A stretch of 64,000 nt of DNA from Gautieria morchelliformis (taxonomy: Eukaryota > Basidiomycota > Agaricomycetes > Gomphales > Gomphaceae), in assembly GCA_015179125.1 (NCBI GenBank), contig WHVA01000236.1, positions 101,859 through 165,858 on the forward strand, given 5' to 3'. A model generated the notes under the pieces. The model did no database searches, was not told the DNA's origin, and saw only the letters and a list, made by a program, of their open reading frames with translations. The position numbers and the translations under genes are program-made. Below are positions 32,142 through 45,162 of this stretch, piece by piece. The number at the start of each line of letters is the position of its first letter. The stretch's first letter is position 1.

Positions 32142-34137
32142 TCGTCCCACTTTGGATTGGCAGTCATAGTAACAAACAAATCAGGGGGACCCTTCTCCCT
32201 TCTTTGTTGTAATGGCTAAGGAGTTCTGGCAGTTTTGATTCGTGTCCTGTGTACTTCCTTGAAATGTCGCAGGCAGAATGAATTTTGTGCCCAAGCTGTT
32301 TGCATCTCCAATGTCATTGTTCAAGCCTCCAAATGAATCCACCATATGGTTATACTACTCAGCACGCAGAGTGTATTGATTGGCCCTGATCCACCTCAGT
32401 CTGCTTTGCTCTGTGGCAGCCAAGGAGTCTACAATGTACTGCTGGAACAATTTGCCACCATGCAGGAGTGTTGTGGGTTCTCTCTCTTTCTGGAATAGAC
32501 GATATGCATGGTACTGTATTTGGGTGACCTGCCCCCATCTGTTTGGGTTGGCCTCCTCAGCACCCTCTGGATCATGATAAGGAATACCTGGTTGCCATCC
32601 CAACTCTACCCTGGGAAAGAGCAAGACATAATGCAGAGTGGCATAGTTTGGATTGGTATCCAATACCCTTCTGAAAGGTCCACCTTTGAGCTGGACAATA
32701 ATATGCCTAGGTTCAGGGTTGATGCCATCTCCAGGAAGAACCACCACAATCTCATCTGGGTTTTGGGACATTATATCTCCTAGGATCCCTGTGTGCCCTG
32801 TATGTGAGCCTTGCCTGGATGTTACCATGCTGTTCTTGAGCGCTGAGCCTCTCAGCTGTTTGTTTATATGTGGCGACATGAGGATTTCACAGCAGGAGCA
32901 TTTCCTGCAAGTCTCCTAAGATAGTTGGAGACAGACCCCTATTACAATTTGTCCTCTGTGCCAAAGCCAGTGCAGGATCATATATGTAAAGCTGGGCATA
33001 CTTTGTATTGCCTTCATTGTCAGGGAAGAGAGAGCCATGGATATGATCCAATTCACCCTGTAGCTTGAGCACATATGCACCATGACCCTCCTGAAGCAAA
33101 TCTTGGTCAAAGTCGGCCCCCACAGAAGTGAATGCAAATGCTGCATTATACTGCCTGATATTCTGGCGAAATTCTTTTCCCTCAGAGTCCTGGCCTTCTA
33201 AGAGCTGTGTCAATGGCTGAGGGACCTCTGGCAGCCCTTCCAGCTGCACCTTTCCTTCCATACAACAATCACCAAACCTGGGCCGCACATTTGAGGATTT
33301 CTGCAGGTGTTCTGCCCTCCAGTGGAATTCTCTACAGTCAGGGCAGGGGACATCCATCCAACCCAGATCATCAGGCTGCACATCAGCCTCAATTATTCTA
33401 GCACGACCGAGTGGCATAGGAGGAGGTTGCTGAGGACACCATCAAGGTGCAGGGAGCAGCTGAGGAGGTGCAGGGAGTGGCTGAGGAGGTGCAGGGAGTG
33501 GTTGCGGATTGGGAGCTGGTCGTAGATTAGGTGCAGCCTGAGCCCACAAAGCTGCCACTGCTGCAGAACCTACTACAGGAGGTGGCGCTGGTTGTACAGA
33601 TGCAGGCCTGTGCCTTCCCAAAGGCCGCAATGCAGCTGCCTGAGCACACAAGTCTGCAATGGCTGCTGAACCTACTACAGGAGCTGGCTGTGCAGGGTCT
33701 GGCCTATTTCTTCTCAGGGGCTGTAATGGTGGGATAACTGCTAACTGAGCACAAAGGGCTGCCACCTGCTCTCCAGGACTGAGATTAGGAGGATGGGATG
33801 GTCCCGCAAGCATAGGAGGATGAGATGATAGTGCCAGCATAGACAGACGTGAAGAAGGTGCAAGCATAGGAGGATGTGATGGCCCGGCCACAGGTTGTTG
33901 AAAAGGATCAGTGACATTGCTTCTAGGAGGAGGGTTAGGGATGGCAAAAGGCTGTGGTGGAGGGGATGGCTGGTCCTGAGCTCTGACAGCAGTAGCAGCA
34001 AGTGCACGTCCTCTGCAATCAGTGGGCAATGTCATATGACCGTGCTCCTCCTCCCTTGCACTTTCACCCTCCTGCTGATGATTTGTCTCTGGAGTAGATG
34101 GATCCCTGAGAAATGCAGGTATAAGGAGGATGTTCAC
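32142..34137 (-). pseudogene. Helitron Rep/helicase N-terminal half
   Basis: This is a second copy of the Helitron protein seen at 59576-64000. It reads, right to left: Pro-rich N-terminal repeats 33442-34137 (PFQQPVAGPSHPP, SPGEQVAALCAQLA), after an acceptor (ATTTCTCAG) identical to that of the other copy; a Cys/His segment VPCPDCREFHW; 32887-33417 (SSNVRPRFGDCC, RQYNAAFAFTSVGADFD, LQGELDHIHGSLFP); 32355-32879 (IVVVLPGDG, PNYATLHYVLLFP); then DLFVTMTANPKWDD, where the gypsy LTR cuts it. The Rep catalytic motifs and the helicase are missing. Frames change between blocks. No Helitron 5' terminus was found to the right. Confidence 0.8.
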
Positions 34138-34415
34138 ATTGACAACAATGTATATTCTTCTAGGATATATTAGATATCTTTTAAAATATCAACCCTAACC
34201 AAATTCATAATCCATCATTTTGAGCAACTTGTATATTGTGGACATCCTAAATTTTGTTGAATGTTCTGATATTTTAAAAATATGGTTGTATGTGCTAAAG
34301 CATGGTGTGTATTGATATAACAGAGCAATTTCAGAGAGGATGTGGATCACTATATATTAAAAGTATACATGAAACATGTTAGATGTACAATCACAGAATA
34401 TAGAAGCAAGTATGG
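34126..34415 (+). repeat. Dispersed repeat of about 300 bp, copy 1
   Basis: It begins GATGTTCACATTGACAACAA and ends near GTACAATCACAGAATATAGAA. Two further direct copies lie at 35118 and 45166. It is AT-rich, with no open frame and no terminal inverted repeat seen. Confidence 0.75.
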
Positions 34416-34420
34416 ACAAT

Positions 34421-35774
34421 ACCTGTACTATATTATTATATATGGTTGAGAGATCTGATTAGAAGGTATGTTTAAAATAACATGCATGTATAGTACAAAG
34501 ATATGTAACTATTGATGTTTAGACAATGGGGTATACACCCTTTCCTGGGGGAGCAGCAGAATGTGAGAAAGAACTTTGGGGCTAGGATTAAGCATGCCTT
34601 ACAGGTGCTGGCAACTGCCTCAATTTTGATATATTTTATGAAATATAGATGAGCTAAGCTATATATACATATATATGACATTTATAAACATCCTCCTAAG
34701 CTTAGAGAAACAATGAAGCTACCACAATTCAACTTACATTTGCAAGCAGATGCTGTTGTTGTTAATTTTTCTTGGGCAAAGTCAGGGGAATTTATTAATT
34801 TATAAATAAATAAACGTCAGATGGTTCACACCAGACCACAGAGAAATACATACATACCAAGGAAGGGACAGGTAATTGTTTGCTAGGCAAAGTCAAGGGA
34901 ATGTATTGATTTCTATTTAAAATAAAATAAATACATATCAGATGGCTCACATCAGACGACAGAGAAATATATAGGTACCAAGGAAGGGATGGGGAAATTG
35001 TTTGATGAAAACATATCCAAGTCTTCTTCGGCTATCCAACTGGAATAATTCCAGTAAAAGGTCCTGGTCCTGGGGAGATGTCTTCTTCAGCCACCAGTAG
35101 TGCAGGTCAACACGAAGGATGTTCACATTGAGAACAATGTACATTCTGCTAGGTTATATTAGATATCTTTTAAAATATCAACCCTAACCAAATTCATAGT
35201 CCATCATTTTGAGCAACTTGTATATTGTGGACCTCCTAAAATTTTTTGATGTTCTGATATTTTAAAAATATGGTTGTATGTGCTAAAGCATGGTGTGTAT
35301 TGAGATAGCAGAGAAATTTCAGAGAGGATGTGGATGACTATATATTAAAAGTATAGATGAAGCTTGTTACATGTATGATGATAGAATATTCAAGGCATAA
35401 TAATGTCTTGTGGGAATGCAATTCTGTCTCCGCCGAACAGCCCCCTGTCCTCGAATATAACTAAGCCATCTCAACATTAAGCTGCTACTCCCCAACACCA
35501 CCAAAAAACATCAACTGGGTCTCAATCGAAAGCTCTCCATTAGCACATTCCGACAAAATTATCCTTGTCATAATATCTTTAAAGTTCATTCAGTTATAAG
35601 TAGATCTTTGTGTCTGTACAGTCTTAATACCACTGTATGTTCTGCTTCTTGCAGCCTTGAACGGAATCCATCCCCGAGCGTTATTAGGGTAGATCTAGTG
35701 CACATTAATGAGAGCCACTGTGCCCAGGACAGTCTGCATATTTCTAATAATTTTACATTGATTTACTTGATGAA
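34421..35774. other. Repeat-rich stretch without a clear gene
   Basis: It holds a direct repeat of about 111 bp period (GGCAAAGTCAGGGGAAT at 34775, GGCAAAGTCAAGGGAAT at 34886) and copy 2 of the dispersed repeat. A minus frame at 34947-35144 (LHYWWLKKTSPQDQDLLLEL) is open but unrecognised. Confidence 0.4.
35118..35390 (+). repeat. Dispersed repeat of about 300 bp, copy 2
   Basis: It starts GATGTTCACATTGAGAACAA and is the most diverged of the three copies near its right end. Confidence 0.7.
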
Positions 35775-38700
35775 CTATTTTTGGGGCCGCAGACGCCACC
35801 CTACATCTGCCAGTGCCAGGACTCCTTCAGGGCTTCGCTTTCGCTTAGGGTTGGAGGTCTTCTGAGTGCCCATGTGATTTCTTGCCAAGCCGTCACCAGA
35901 GGTATCATGTGCTTGCAGTTTACCATGTGGAAGAGCACCGGCAGATGCTTTCCATCCCTCGGCGGTCTTCACAAGTCGAATCAAGGGTAGTTGATCTGTA
36001 GCTAGAGCAGACCCAACCTCCGGAGCTGCATCTATAGCTATAGATAACCTAGTCTCTCATGTTTTGTTGGTCGCTGCATGTTCCACTTGAACCCTTTCTA
36101 CACTTTTGGATTCTTGGGCATTGGAAACGTCTGCAGAATCGAGGGCTATGTACACCCTAGGGGACGATTGTTGCACCACAGACAGCGACATGGCATCCGA
36201 AGAAGGATGAGCCTGGGATCCAGCGGAATATGGCAATGGCACGAACGGCTGTTGATCACCACGTGGAAGGTGGAATTGCGGTTGGGGGAGTGAGTGCTGC
36301 ACCTTGATTTCACTCGCCATAGCTTCGCCTTCGTGGCCTTGTAGTACATCAGGACTTTCCAGTTGACTGGCTTTGGGAATTACGGTTACAGCTTCTTGTG
36401 GGACAAGCTCTTTAGAGTGGCCAGCGTCCACATCACGTTTATCCACATTGTGTGAAGGGGTTTCTTCAATATGAGCCTGCTCTTATGTGATAAGTGTCAA
36501 ATAAAGCAGAAAATAAAGTGATGACCTTAGGATCAGAAGCAAAGGACACCTCAACACCTGGTAGCTTGATCGTCGTGTCCATAATCCTGTGCGTCTGTTC
36601 AAAATCATCGTGTCCTTTGACACTCAGCGAAATGCGCCCTCGCATAGCTTCCCATACCAATTCATGATCCGAGGAGGGTCGATACAGGTGGCCCTGGTCT
36701 TCCAGCACATACGTTTCTTCAGCTCCGAGCCCCATTTGATTACCTAGCAGATGGTAAGCCAGAATTGTGCAACCAGGGCCGAACACCAGGTTTGTCTGTT
36801 CCAGGTGGCCCTGAATGCCATGTGTTTCTCGTAACACACATGCGAGTCTGCTAGCACAAGAGGATCCAATGATGTATGCATCCACATTGTCTAGGTATTG
36901 GGAATGTTCTCTAAAAAAGTCAAAAGTCAGGCCAGCATCAAGTGTGGATCGTGTGCACTTGGCTAGACATTCATTCCATTGGTCGACTAGTCTGTTGAAC
37001 GATGTTCTTGATGGTTGCACGAGAATCTCTGCAACAGTATCAATGACTGTGCACAGATAGTCACGTGCAGCTGCCTTTGCCGGTGAGAGAATGTCTCTGA
37101 TTTGGTCATCTGCTAGACCTTGGGCTTCAGCAGCCTCTAGGTCACACATGTCCAAGTCGGCGGGCCATCGTAATTTGGGGATCTATGAAAAATATATTAG
37201 GGACAGTCCAGTTCCGTAGAACATGATCCAGCACGTACCTGATAGGTTTGGAGCTCAGGCACAGAATCATCAGGGGCACCCATGAGATCATAACACTCGG
37301 TGAACGTGCGAGTGAATTCATAGGTGTTTGGGAGAGGCAAAATGTCATAGAAGACTCGGAAGGTTGCGACCTGAGATGAAATATCGCATGCTGTGATCCG
37401 TTCTGGGAAATGTAGGTCTCCTGGAGCAAGGGGCCACAATGCCCAGGCATCCATGCGAGGCACATATGTCTCTCTCACCTGGGCAGACAGAATGACATTG
37501 GTGGATGCAGCGTTAAGGGTATTGGGCACCCTCAATGTCATTTTAAACGGTTCCACCCACTCAGATAGTGGGAAGGGTGCAGGGTTATATTTGCAATGGG
37601 AGGATGACGCACGGGGCACTGCCTGTTGATCTTGCCATTCACAAGCCAAGTGTTGTCCTATTTGGGTATGCAGACCTTCAATGCCACCCAGCACTCAGCG
37701 AGTATGTAGGTGCTTCTGGATCACCACCTCTCACTAACTCCTGTGTAAACGCCACCAGGTATACCCCACAGTCAGTGATGTTTGACTGCTGGGGTACGTG
37801 AGAAGGTAGCTTATAACCAGATGAATATGGAGCCAACATGCAATTATAAGTAAGTCTTACCTCTGATCGCATATGCTCATCTGAATTCTGACACCAAATG
37901 CCAGACATTTCACCTCGATCTGAGCAACGTGACTCCCATGCGAGAAAGCATAATATGCGCTGGAATGTCATACAGTGAGACAAAAAAATAATATCGAGAG
38001 GGTTAGTGACACGAACCTCATAGATGTGCTTGTGAGTGAGCACGTGTCGGCTCAAGCTATCATATATACGAATCGTTGAGGTTTGTGTGTTAATTGCTAC
38101 CAGTATCCAATGCCTTTTTTTAGTGATGAACCATGGAAGGAGAAGTCTTCTGTAATTAAATACATCACACTGAAACATATTTTCAAGTCAGCTGATTTAC
38201 TGATAAAGGTGATAAGAGATACCTACCTCAGGTATCCAAGAAGTCAGCTTGCTTCCCTTTTTTCTTCGTCCTCTCCCCTGTCCTGGAGGTCCAAATGTAG
38301 CGGTCAGAGGGGCATCACGAATGCGATCAGCAAGTATAGTGTCAAAGATATCAAAACTAGGCAGATTGGTGGTACTGGCGTGGATATCCAATGTGTAGAG
38401 GTGAACGTAGCTGTTGATCACTGTTTCAGAAAGTTCACCCTGTGAGCGCAAAGTTTGCAGCTTGGCAGCATTGAGGGGGTAGATGCCATTCACTGTAAAC
38501 TCCAACTGTTTGTAGTTGCACAGGGTCAGGAACAAGAGCTCAGTCTCATCAGAGGAGCTTCTGGTCATGTCCTGAGGGATGCATAAGAATGTAGATGAGA
38601 TTTGATGATCTAAAACAATAATCTCACCACCGGTGGAATTATGCCTGAAATTTTGAAGGGCTCATGAGAGGGTCCCTACAGGCAGTGCCTTGTGTGAGTG

Positions 38701-40041
38701 GTTAGCTTGAGAGCGAAAAGCGAAACATTACATTACTGTCCATATGACAAAGAGCCATTGAGCTGAGCTTGTGTCGGCCTAATACCTTAGCAACTTCCTC
38801 TATATCCAGTTCTCCATTGCCGCACACATATGATGTGTAAAGTGTAGCAAGCATATGCTTGATATCTGCTGGCCGGAGCGCATATATGTCTCTAGTGTCC
38901 AAACCAAGCAAAAGTGTGAGAGCAATGACCACTACCCAGAAGCCACAATTGCTTGAATTGTCCTGGAGGTGTGTAGGGATTGAGACATAAGGAGTCTCAA
39001 GTGGAATCTACAATATCTCAACACCAAGATTGTTCTCGACATTATTAATGGCAGGGGCTTACGGGTGGTATGCCAGCAGGATGCAGGTAGTTGTGGATGA
39101 TCTACAATAGTGGAGCAGCATGCATACCTGCTGTTGAGTTGTAACATGTACATGCCTTGTGTGGGTTGCTGCCGAGTGAATGGTGGAATAATGTCCAGTG
39201 GTTTTGATCAAGATCCATAAACATGATGTGCGTAAAGGGTTTGTGGTCATGCTGTTCAATTAGGGAGTGACAAAATGGAGGTTTCTGAAGTATGTGAGTC
39301 AAACATAACACATGAAGCTGGTGGATGTGGTGAGAAACATACTGTGCCGCCGCTCAATGCTTGCGCAAAGCTAGTAGACATGCCTGGGGAAATGCAGAAC
39401 CACGTGCAGAGCCCACATGCAGTGCTGAGTGAATTCAGCATGTCGACAAACACCATCATCTCCTCAATCATGAGCCAGTATTCCGGGTTGTCCCATCGCG
39501 AACAGTCACCAGACCAAATGGCTTGGTCTTCAAGTGTAAGGTCATCAAGCACACCTGTGGGTTCAACATTAGGACTGGATGGGACAAGTTGACTCGAAAG
39601 TGGCTTAGTGGATGTGTCTGTGAGAGACTCAACAGGTGTCCCATGGAGAGGACCAGCCACCCCCAATGTGAACTGTCCAGGCCTCACACATGGCGCCTGG
39701 CTAGATGTTTGCGCAAGGCTGGTGTTTCTATCATGACACTGTTCATCAAGTGTTTGGATTGCTTTCTGCCAGGTTTTCGGCTGAACTGCGGGACTGGGCA
39801 CCGTTTGGTTGGAGATTGCCATGGCTGCATGGCGACCATCAGGGTTGGCTGTCCACGTGCAGGGATGGATGTAGAAATAACTGCATGGGTTATGAACGGT
39901 ATCAATCCCAGTTGAAGTGACACTCACATTGATTTCCTGAAGGTGGTGAGCCCCCACAAAGGTCACCCGACACATCAGGTGCAATCGAACTTGATGAGTC
40001 TTGGTCTTCACCAACAACGGCATACACACCCTGGTGTGCAT
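35775..40041 (-). CDS. Ulp1-type (C48) cysteine protease gene, multi-exon
   Basis: Ulp1 proteases cleave SUMO-like tags. Reading leftwards: an N-terminal block at 39256-40041 (RWDNPEYWLMIEEMMVFVDM); 38702-38932 (VAKVLGRHKLSSMALCHMDS); 38197-38568 (GELSETVINSYVHLYTL); then the catalytic domain at 37678-38178 with HWILVAINTQ (His), IRIYDSLSR (Asp) and VPQQSNITDCGVYLV (Gln and Cys). C-terminal blocks follow at 37197-37694 and 36466-37155, then a Ser/Gln-rich block that meets TGA at 36057-36059. The same frame stays open beyond it to 35775, with a basic NPKRKRSPEG. Intron borders are not fixed. The gene lies downstream of the MULE-like gene on the same strand. It could be host or transposon-borne; the triad looks intact. 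Confidence 0.7.
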
Positions 40042-40241
40042 ACACCTTGTTCAAGATTTGATTGAGCTGGGCATCCCAGGATTTATCGGATTGCTGATGT
40101 CTCTCAGGATGTTTCCGTTTGGACTTTCTGAGTGGTAGGGATTTTTGATTGCTAGTTTCGAGCTCTGCATCTATTTAGATGTGTAACTGAGTGCCGTTGT
40201 GAACAGTGTACTGTACCTTTCCATTCAGAGGCCGGTCCATT

Positions 40242-43200
40242 TGACAGTTGCAATTTAGCAGCTAGAAGGTGAGCGCAATATTCCCTGTTTGCACCCACAC
40301 CTCACATGTACAGCTTGGTGCATGAATATTGACATTAAAAACCCCTGGCATTTTTGAATCCCTGGGAAGACAACTCATTCAGGACCAGAGGATGCAGAGC
40401 GCTAGCATTACCACTCATGGTAATGCCAAAACTTGAAAACCATGCTGTGATCCTAGCTGATACATGAGACCAATATCCCACAGTTGATGGGCTTCGTAGT
40501 TTAATTCCACAATGTGGAAAGGCTCATGTCGAGGCGTTGAGGCCCAGAACTTGTAGTATGGAAAGAATTTGTTCAGAATTATCCCTGCTAGACGATCGAT
40601 GCTTCCAGAAAACATGTCAAGGATATGAGACATCATATTCACTCAATCTCACTGTTTAGTTGGGTGAACTGGGATACTCCCTTGAAAGGAGTATTTGCTG
40701 TCATGGGCATGTTGATTCATGGAATATAGCCATGGTTCAGCTTGAAGGGTGCGAACCCTGTGGTAGCACTGACATTGCTGTCGATGGCCACCTCGACCAT
40801 TGGGTGTTTGTGTGCTCAGTCCTCTTGGTCGTCTCTGATGACCGTCCATAGGATCTGTTTGCACCAGAAGATTGACGTGAACTTTGAGTCTCAATCAGAG
40901 TCTTGCAGTTGTCCAGAAATACCGAGTCGAACACACGAAAACCCCGTTCGATCCAGTTATTGACATTCCATGTACCGTCACGAGTCTGTCCAACGGGGAG
41001 CCCAATGTCTGTGAAGTGTTCTGAGTTATCATACACAGTGAGCTCTTTACCATGTCACATATCTTCGTTTGAAATCTCACCTATCCACTCCTCCGTGAAC
41101 CAGTTACGATTGAAGTAGTCACAAACCCATGCCGATTGCTGCGTTCAGACTTGTACAGTTGACCTGGACTTACCACTTTTGCGCATGGTTGGCTCCTGAG
41201 GGCCTTCTGACAGTGAGCTCTTGGCGTCTGTGTTTGAATCAGAACTAGAAACATGCACGGGTACTTCATCATCTTGTGTCATGATCAACTTATCAACCTG
41301 TTCCAGGAATGTGTCCCTTGCAACTGGCCAAGATTCCCAAGTTCAACGGCGCTGGAGAGCACGAAAAAATATCAGTATTTCGTACTTGATCTCCTGTGAA
41401 ATCCTGGGACATGTGCTCTTAGGCTTGTCATCGCCGTCCCAACGTAAGATCGCCTGTATGACATGAAACTGGCACAGTCGGATATATGCATCTGGAAATG
41501 CTACATTTGTTATGTTTTCAGGGGCTAGTCATACATCACACGCAGTTAGTCAACTTACCTTATTTGATGGCCTTGAGCTCAGATCTACACTTGTCAATCA
41601 TGAATTTTGGGACATGCCAGCCTTCCTTGATGATGCCCTTGCAGAGCTGCGCAATTTCCGCCCTGTCGGCTTCTCCAGGGTGCTCAATGCAGTTAGGATC
41701 TTCCAATGTATGAGATTAAGACGATATGACTTTCAGGAATATACGTACCTGTGTTAATCTCTTTTGCTCATTGTCCTACTTTGACCTTGGTAGCTTCCAG
41801 GTACGTGGCTAAGGTCTGTGTGCGTACATTTGCAGACAGCAATACCGATCCTACATACATCACAGTAGACGAACGGCTCCCAGTAGATACAATACACCAC
41901 AGCAACTCACAATGACTGACTTGGCACAAAGTGTTGATGCTGATTGACCGCAATCAGGAACATAACGGCAGCACGGTTCTCATTTTTATTGCGCCAGCTG
42001 GTATCTGCGGCCAACCCATCACGTGTGCCATGGAGAATTAAATTCTCCAGAGTGAAACCATCTGCCATAGCGCATGTGAATCGGGACTGACTATCAGGTT
42101 TTCTTGAATTATGAGGGATAAAGCTACAAATTTGGTAAAATATGTCAGGAATAACGGTTTGCGATTGATATATGCGTAGGGACGCACTTGTAGATCTTGT
42201 GTGGATTGCGATTCTTCAGGATTGTGACAGCAGTGAACGGATCCTGGTCGAGACGTGCTCGGCAAACGACAGCAGGTAACAACTGCCTGATCTGTTTGGC
42301 AGTTGGCCTGCGGAATGTTGGGAAGTTGTCACTTATGTCAGTCGCGGCATTCGTTGGTCTGGGAGTGAGCAACGGGGTCCGATACTGGTTAACTAGCTCT
42401 GTAACGCAATTTTATGTGGGTTTCTCCTGAAGGTATTTGCAGTAGGTAAGGTGCATACCACGCATAACTGTTGTAGCCTTGACACCTACCAGCCTCAGCT
42501 GCTCAGATACCAGGTTACGCAAACGCCGAGACCAAAGTAACTCTGTTGGATTTGCATCTTCGTGAGTACCTGATTGCCAGACAGTGACACGAGTCAAGTC
42601 ATCAGCATAAGCCTCAAGCTGTATGACCAGATCATTAGCGCTACAATAGTTAAATAAAACCAAGACAGTACCACAAGTGTAACTTGACCTGCGCATTGTT
42701 TCCAACACATTTTACGTTGCGTGAGATGGTTAGAACCTTTATCTTCTTGGTCGGACTCGGTCGCAGAGTCAGACGTGTCTGATGCCAAGGCACAGGCCCG
42801 TCGGCACTTGTATTCAAACCGCGCAACTACTCTCCTTTGTAATATTGCTGCCTCACATCCCTGGAGTGAAAGTCCTGATGTTTCATTCCAGAACAGGATG
42901 AAGGGCCGTGCCCTGACATCAACGGGCGTGTGGTTGGGATGTCCAAACCACGACTGATCAACAGACGCAGAAGTGATTGTCCTGTAGGGATTATAGTTAT
43001 TGAACTATGATCACAACATCATTTCATTAGTGTGCACATGTATAAACTGTCAGGAAGATGACTTACCTGAGCGTCAAACCAATCCGGCAGCTTTGTGGTA
43101 AGTACTGTTGGGTGCATTTATGCTCATGCACCAAAATCAAGCATAATATATTCGATTTATTGTATGGTGTTTCAGTCTCTTCTTACATTGTTCTTGTACC

Positions 43201-44448
43201 ATGCATCCATTTCTCTGATTATTTTCGAAATTTTCCACTCACTCCCTACCTCTCCATTTCATTTTGTTATTTCTATTTTCACAAGCGGCTGCACCCAGCG
43301 GAGTTTGAAATGACTTCGACGCGCGAACTCTTGGGCGCTAAAGAGCCGGGTAGTGGTACATGCAGTGAGACAGATTTCCCCCTCTCTCAGTGACAACTAA
43401 ATTCACTGAGAGAGGCAAGTAAATTAGTCTAGTGTTCTTTCGATTTATTGACCTAGAAATCCTCTGTAGTGAATTAATTTCTAGGTAGTGTATAATATAT
43501 TTATAGTGACAACTAAATTCACTGAGAGAATGAATTAATTTCTAGTCTATTCTTTTGAGCAACAAGTCCATACCTACTGCCTATAATTCCTGTCTACTAC
43601 AGACCGAGGGTGCTTGCCAACTCGACGGTGTGCATTCGATTAGCAACTATCCCCAATTGGCTACGGGATGGTATTGCAAACTTCATAACTACAAAAAAAA
43701 TTGAGTCAGTAAGCATGAAATAAGAAAAGATAAAAAGAAAAAAAAGAAAAAAAAAGGAAGAAACACACTCACTATCAGGCAAAGGACCCTTTGCTGTTGC
43801 TTTTCCTTTGCTTACTGCCTTACCCTTCATCTTAGGAAACTGAGGTGGAGATGATGAGGGTTCTATGTCATTGCGATTGTTGTCGCTGCTAGACGATTCA
43901 TCATCCTCGTTGTCCTCATCAACATATTCGACGTCTTCGTCGTAGATCAGTCTGGCATCAATGGGTCCTGGACCATTGTCATTGCTGGGGACGTTGGTCT
44001 CATCCTTGCCATCCTCAGGGACCACGCTGAGGTGCTTGTCTGCGACGTCATCAGCCAGGTGCGTTTTCGTGGATGGGGGAACTTTGGCTATGAGGAGGGT
44101 TTTGGACGTTGTGGATGTGGTGGAGAGGGTAGTAGAAAGGATATTGGTAGTGGATCCATCCTTGGCAGAGGCACTGGAATTGATGGATGGCAGTTTGGAT
44201 TTGGCAATGGATGGCGGTTTGGATGCGGCGTGATCTTTGTTGGTGGACGCGTCCTTCCTCTTCGATGTGGGAGGGATCCTGATGGGCAGATGCTGCCCTC
44301 GCGCATTCGAGAGGAGGGGGTATGGCTGTGCCTCCCTTCGACAATGAGGGCGGGGTCAAGCATGTCATGCTGACGAGACCTGGGCTTGTTTGCTGCGGGT
44401 GGCTCCACAGGAACTATAGCTTTAGCAGTTTTTTTGTTTTTACCAGCC
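40242..44448 (-). pseudogene. Mutator-like (MULE) transposase gene with SWIM zinc finger
   Basis: It starts MAGKNKKTAKAIVP at 44448. The first exon is Ser/Lys-rich and acidic (YDEDVEYVDEDNEDDESSSS), with a frame change near 44290. An intron at about 43695-43770 precedes KFAIPSRSQLGIVANRMHTV, and a copia solo LTR (43106-43601) then splits the exon before LTTKLPDWFDAQ. Further exons carry LEAYADDLTRVTVWQSGTHE and TELLWSRRLRNLVSEQLRL (42412-42708), then FRRPTAKQIRQLLPAVV, a core ADTSWRNKNENRAAVMFLIA (about 41950-42020), NWIERGFRVFDSVFLDN (about 40900-40960), and near 40245-40330 a CxC...CxH cluster (SCTCEVW, EYCAHLLAAK) typical of the SWIM fingers of MULE transposases. One base is off within that finger. 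I infer MULE from the finger and layout, not from a search. Confidence 0.55.
43106..43601 (+). repeat. copia solo LTR without a clear duplication
   Basis: 496 bp, TGTTGGGTGCATTTATG to CTACTACA, same family and orientation as the solo LTR at 16985. The flanks AGTAC and GACCG do not match, so it may derive from recombination between two elements, or the duplication has decayed. It interrupts an exon of the MULE-like gene. Confidence 0.85.
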
Positions 44449-44639
44449 ATAAGGAAGAGATTGGAACGAAGCTCAGCAGATATAATCGTAAACGCAGCGA
44501 TGGAAGTCAAGTCCGCGCGGCGCATAACAGTCACGTGACGAGCCGTGCAACATGATGTCACAACATCATGCCGGCAAGACTTGCAAATGAAGAAAAATAA
44601 TGTCACATCATTGTAATTGGAGTATGTGTTGACTTTATA

Positions 44640-45162
44640 TTATATTTGAATCCTTAAAGCTGAGGTTTTGGCCATGTAGAAGGCTAAAAAGGCTGGGAGA
44701 AGGCAAAGAGACATGCACCTCCTCCCCTTCCATAGCCAGCAGATTACAGGCTTGTTTTATGTTTCAAACATTTATACATATACATTCCTATAATCTGACC
44801 AAATTATAGCCCTCATTGAAATAATTTGAGGGCATAATGATGCGTATAAGCACAATTATTTGAATATTAAATATGTCAGAATAAGCCACCTTTTCTATAC
44901 CAAATGGTAGCTACTACATATAAAAGTACATATACAAGGTATAAACCCTTAATCGTCAATGGTAGGGGAGATACAGGTCAACCTTTGCAGGCGGCATGTA
45001 TTTCGGACTCCACCTTGTGTACCCGAAATAGCTGTAATAGAACCAAAGAATTATTTGGTGAAATGAAACTACATACATTAAATACAAATGGAAATACATA
45101 TTTAATCAGGCCTCAGCAACACTTCTTTGTATACAATATTAGAAGTTTTGTTCCCCTCCCCT
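44640..45162. other. No gene seen
   Basis: AT-rich sequence upstream of the MULE-like gene. A plus frame at 44904-45164 shows no motif. Confidence 0.4.
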
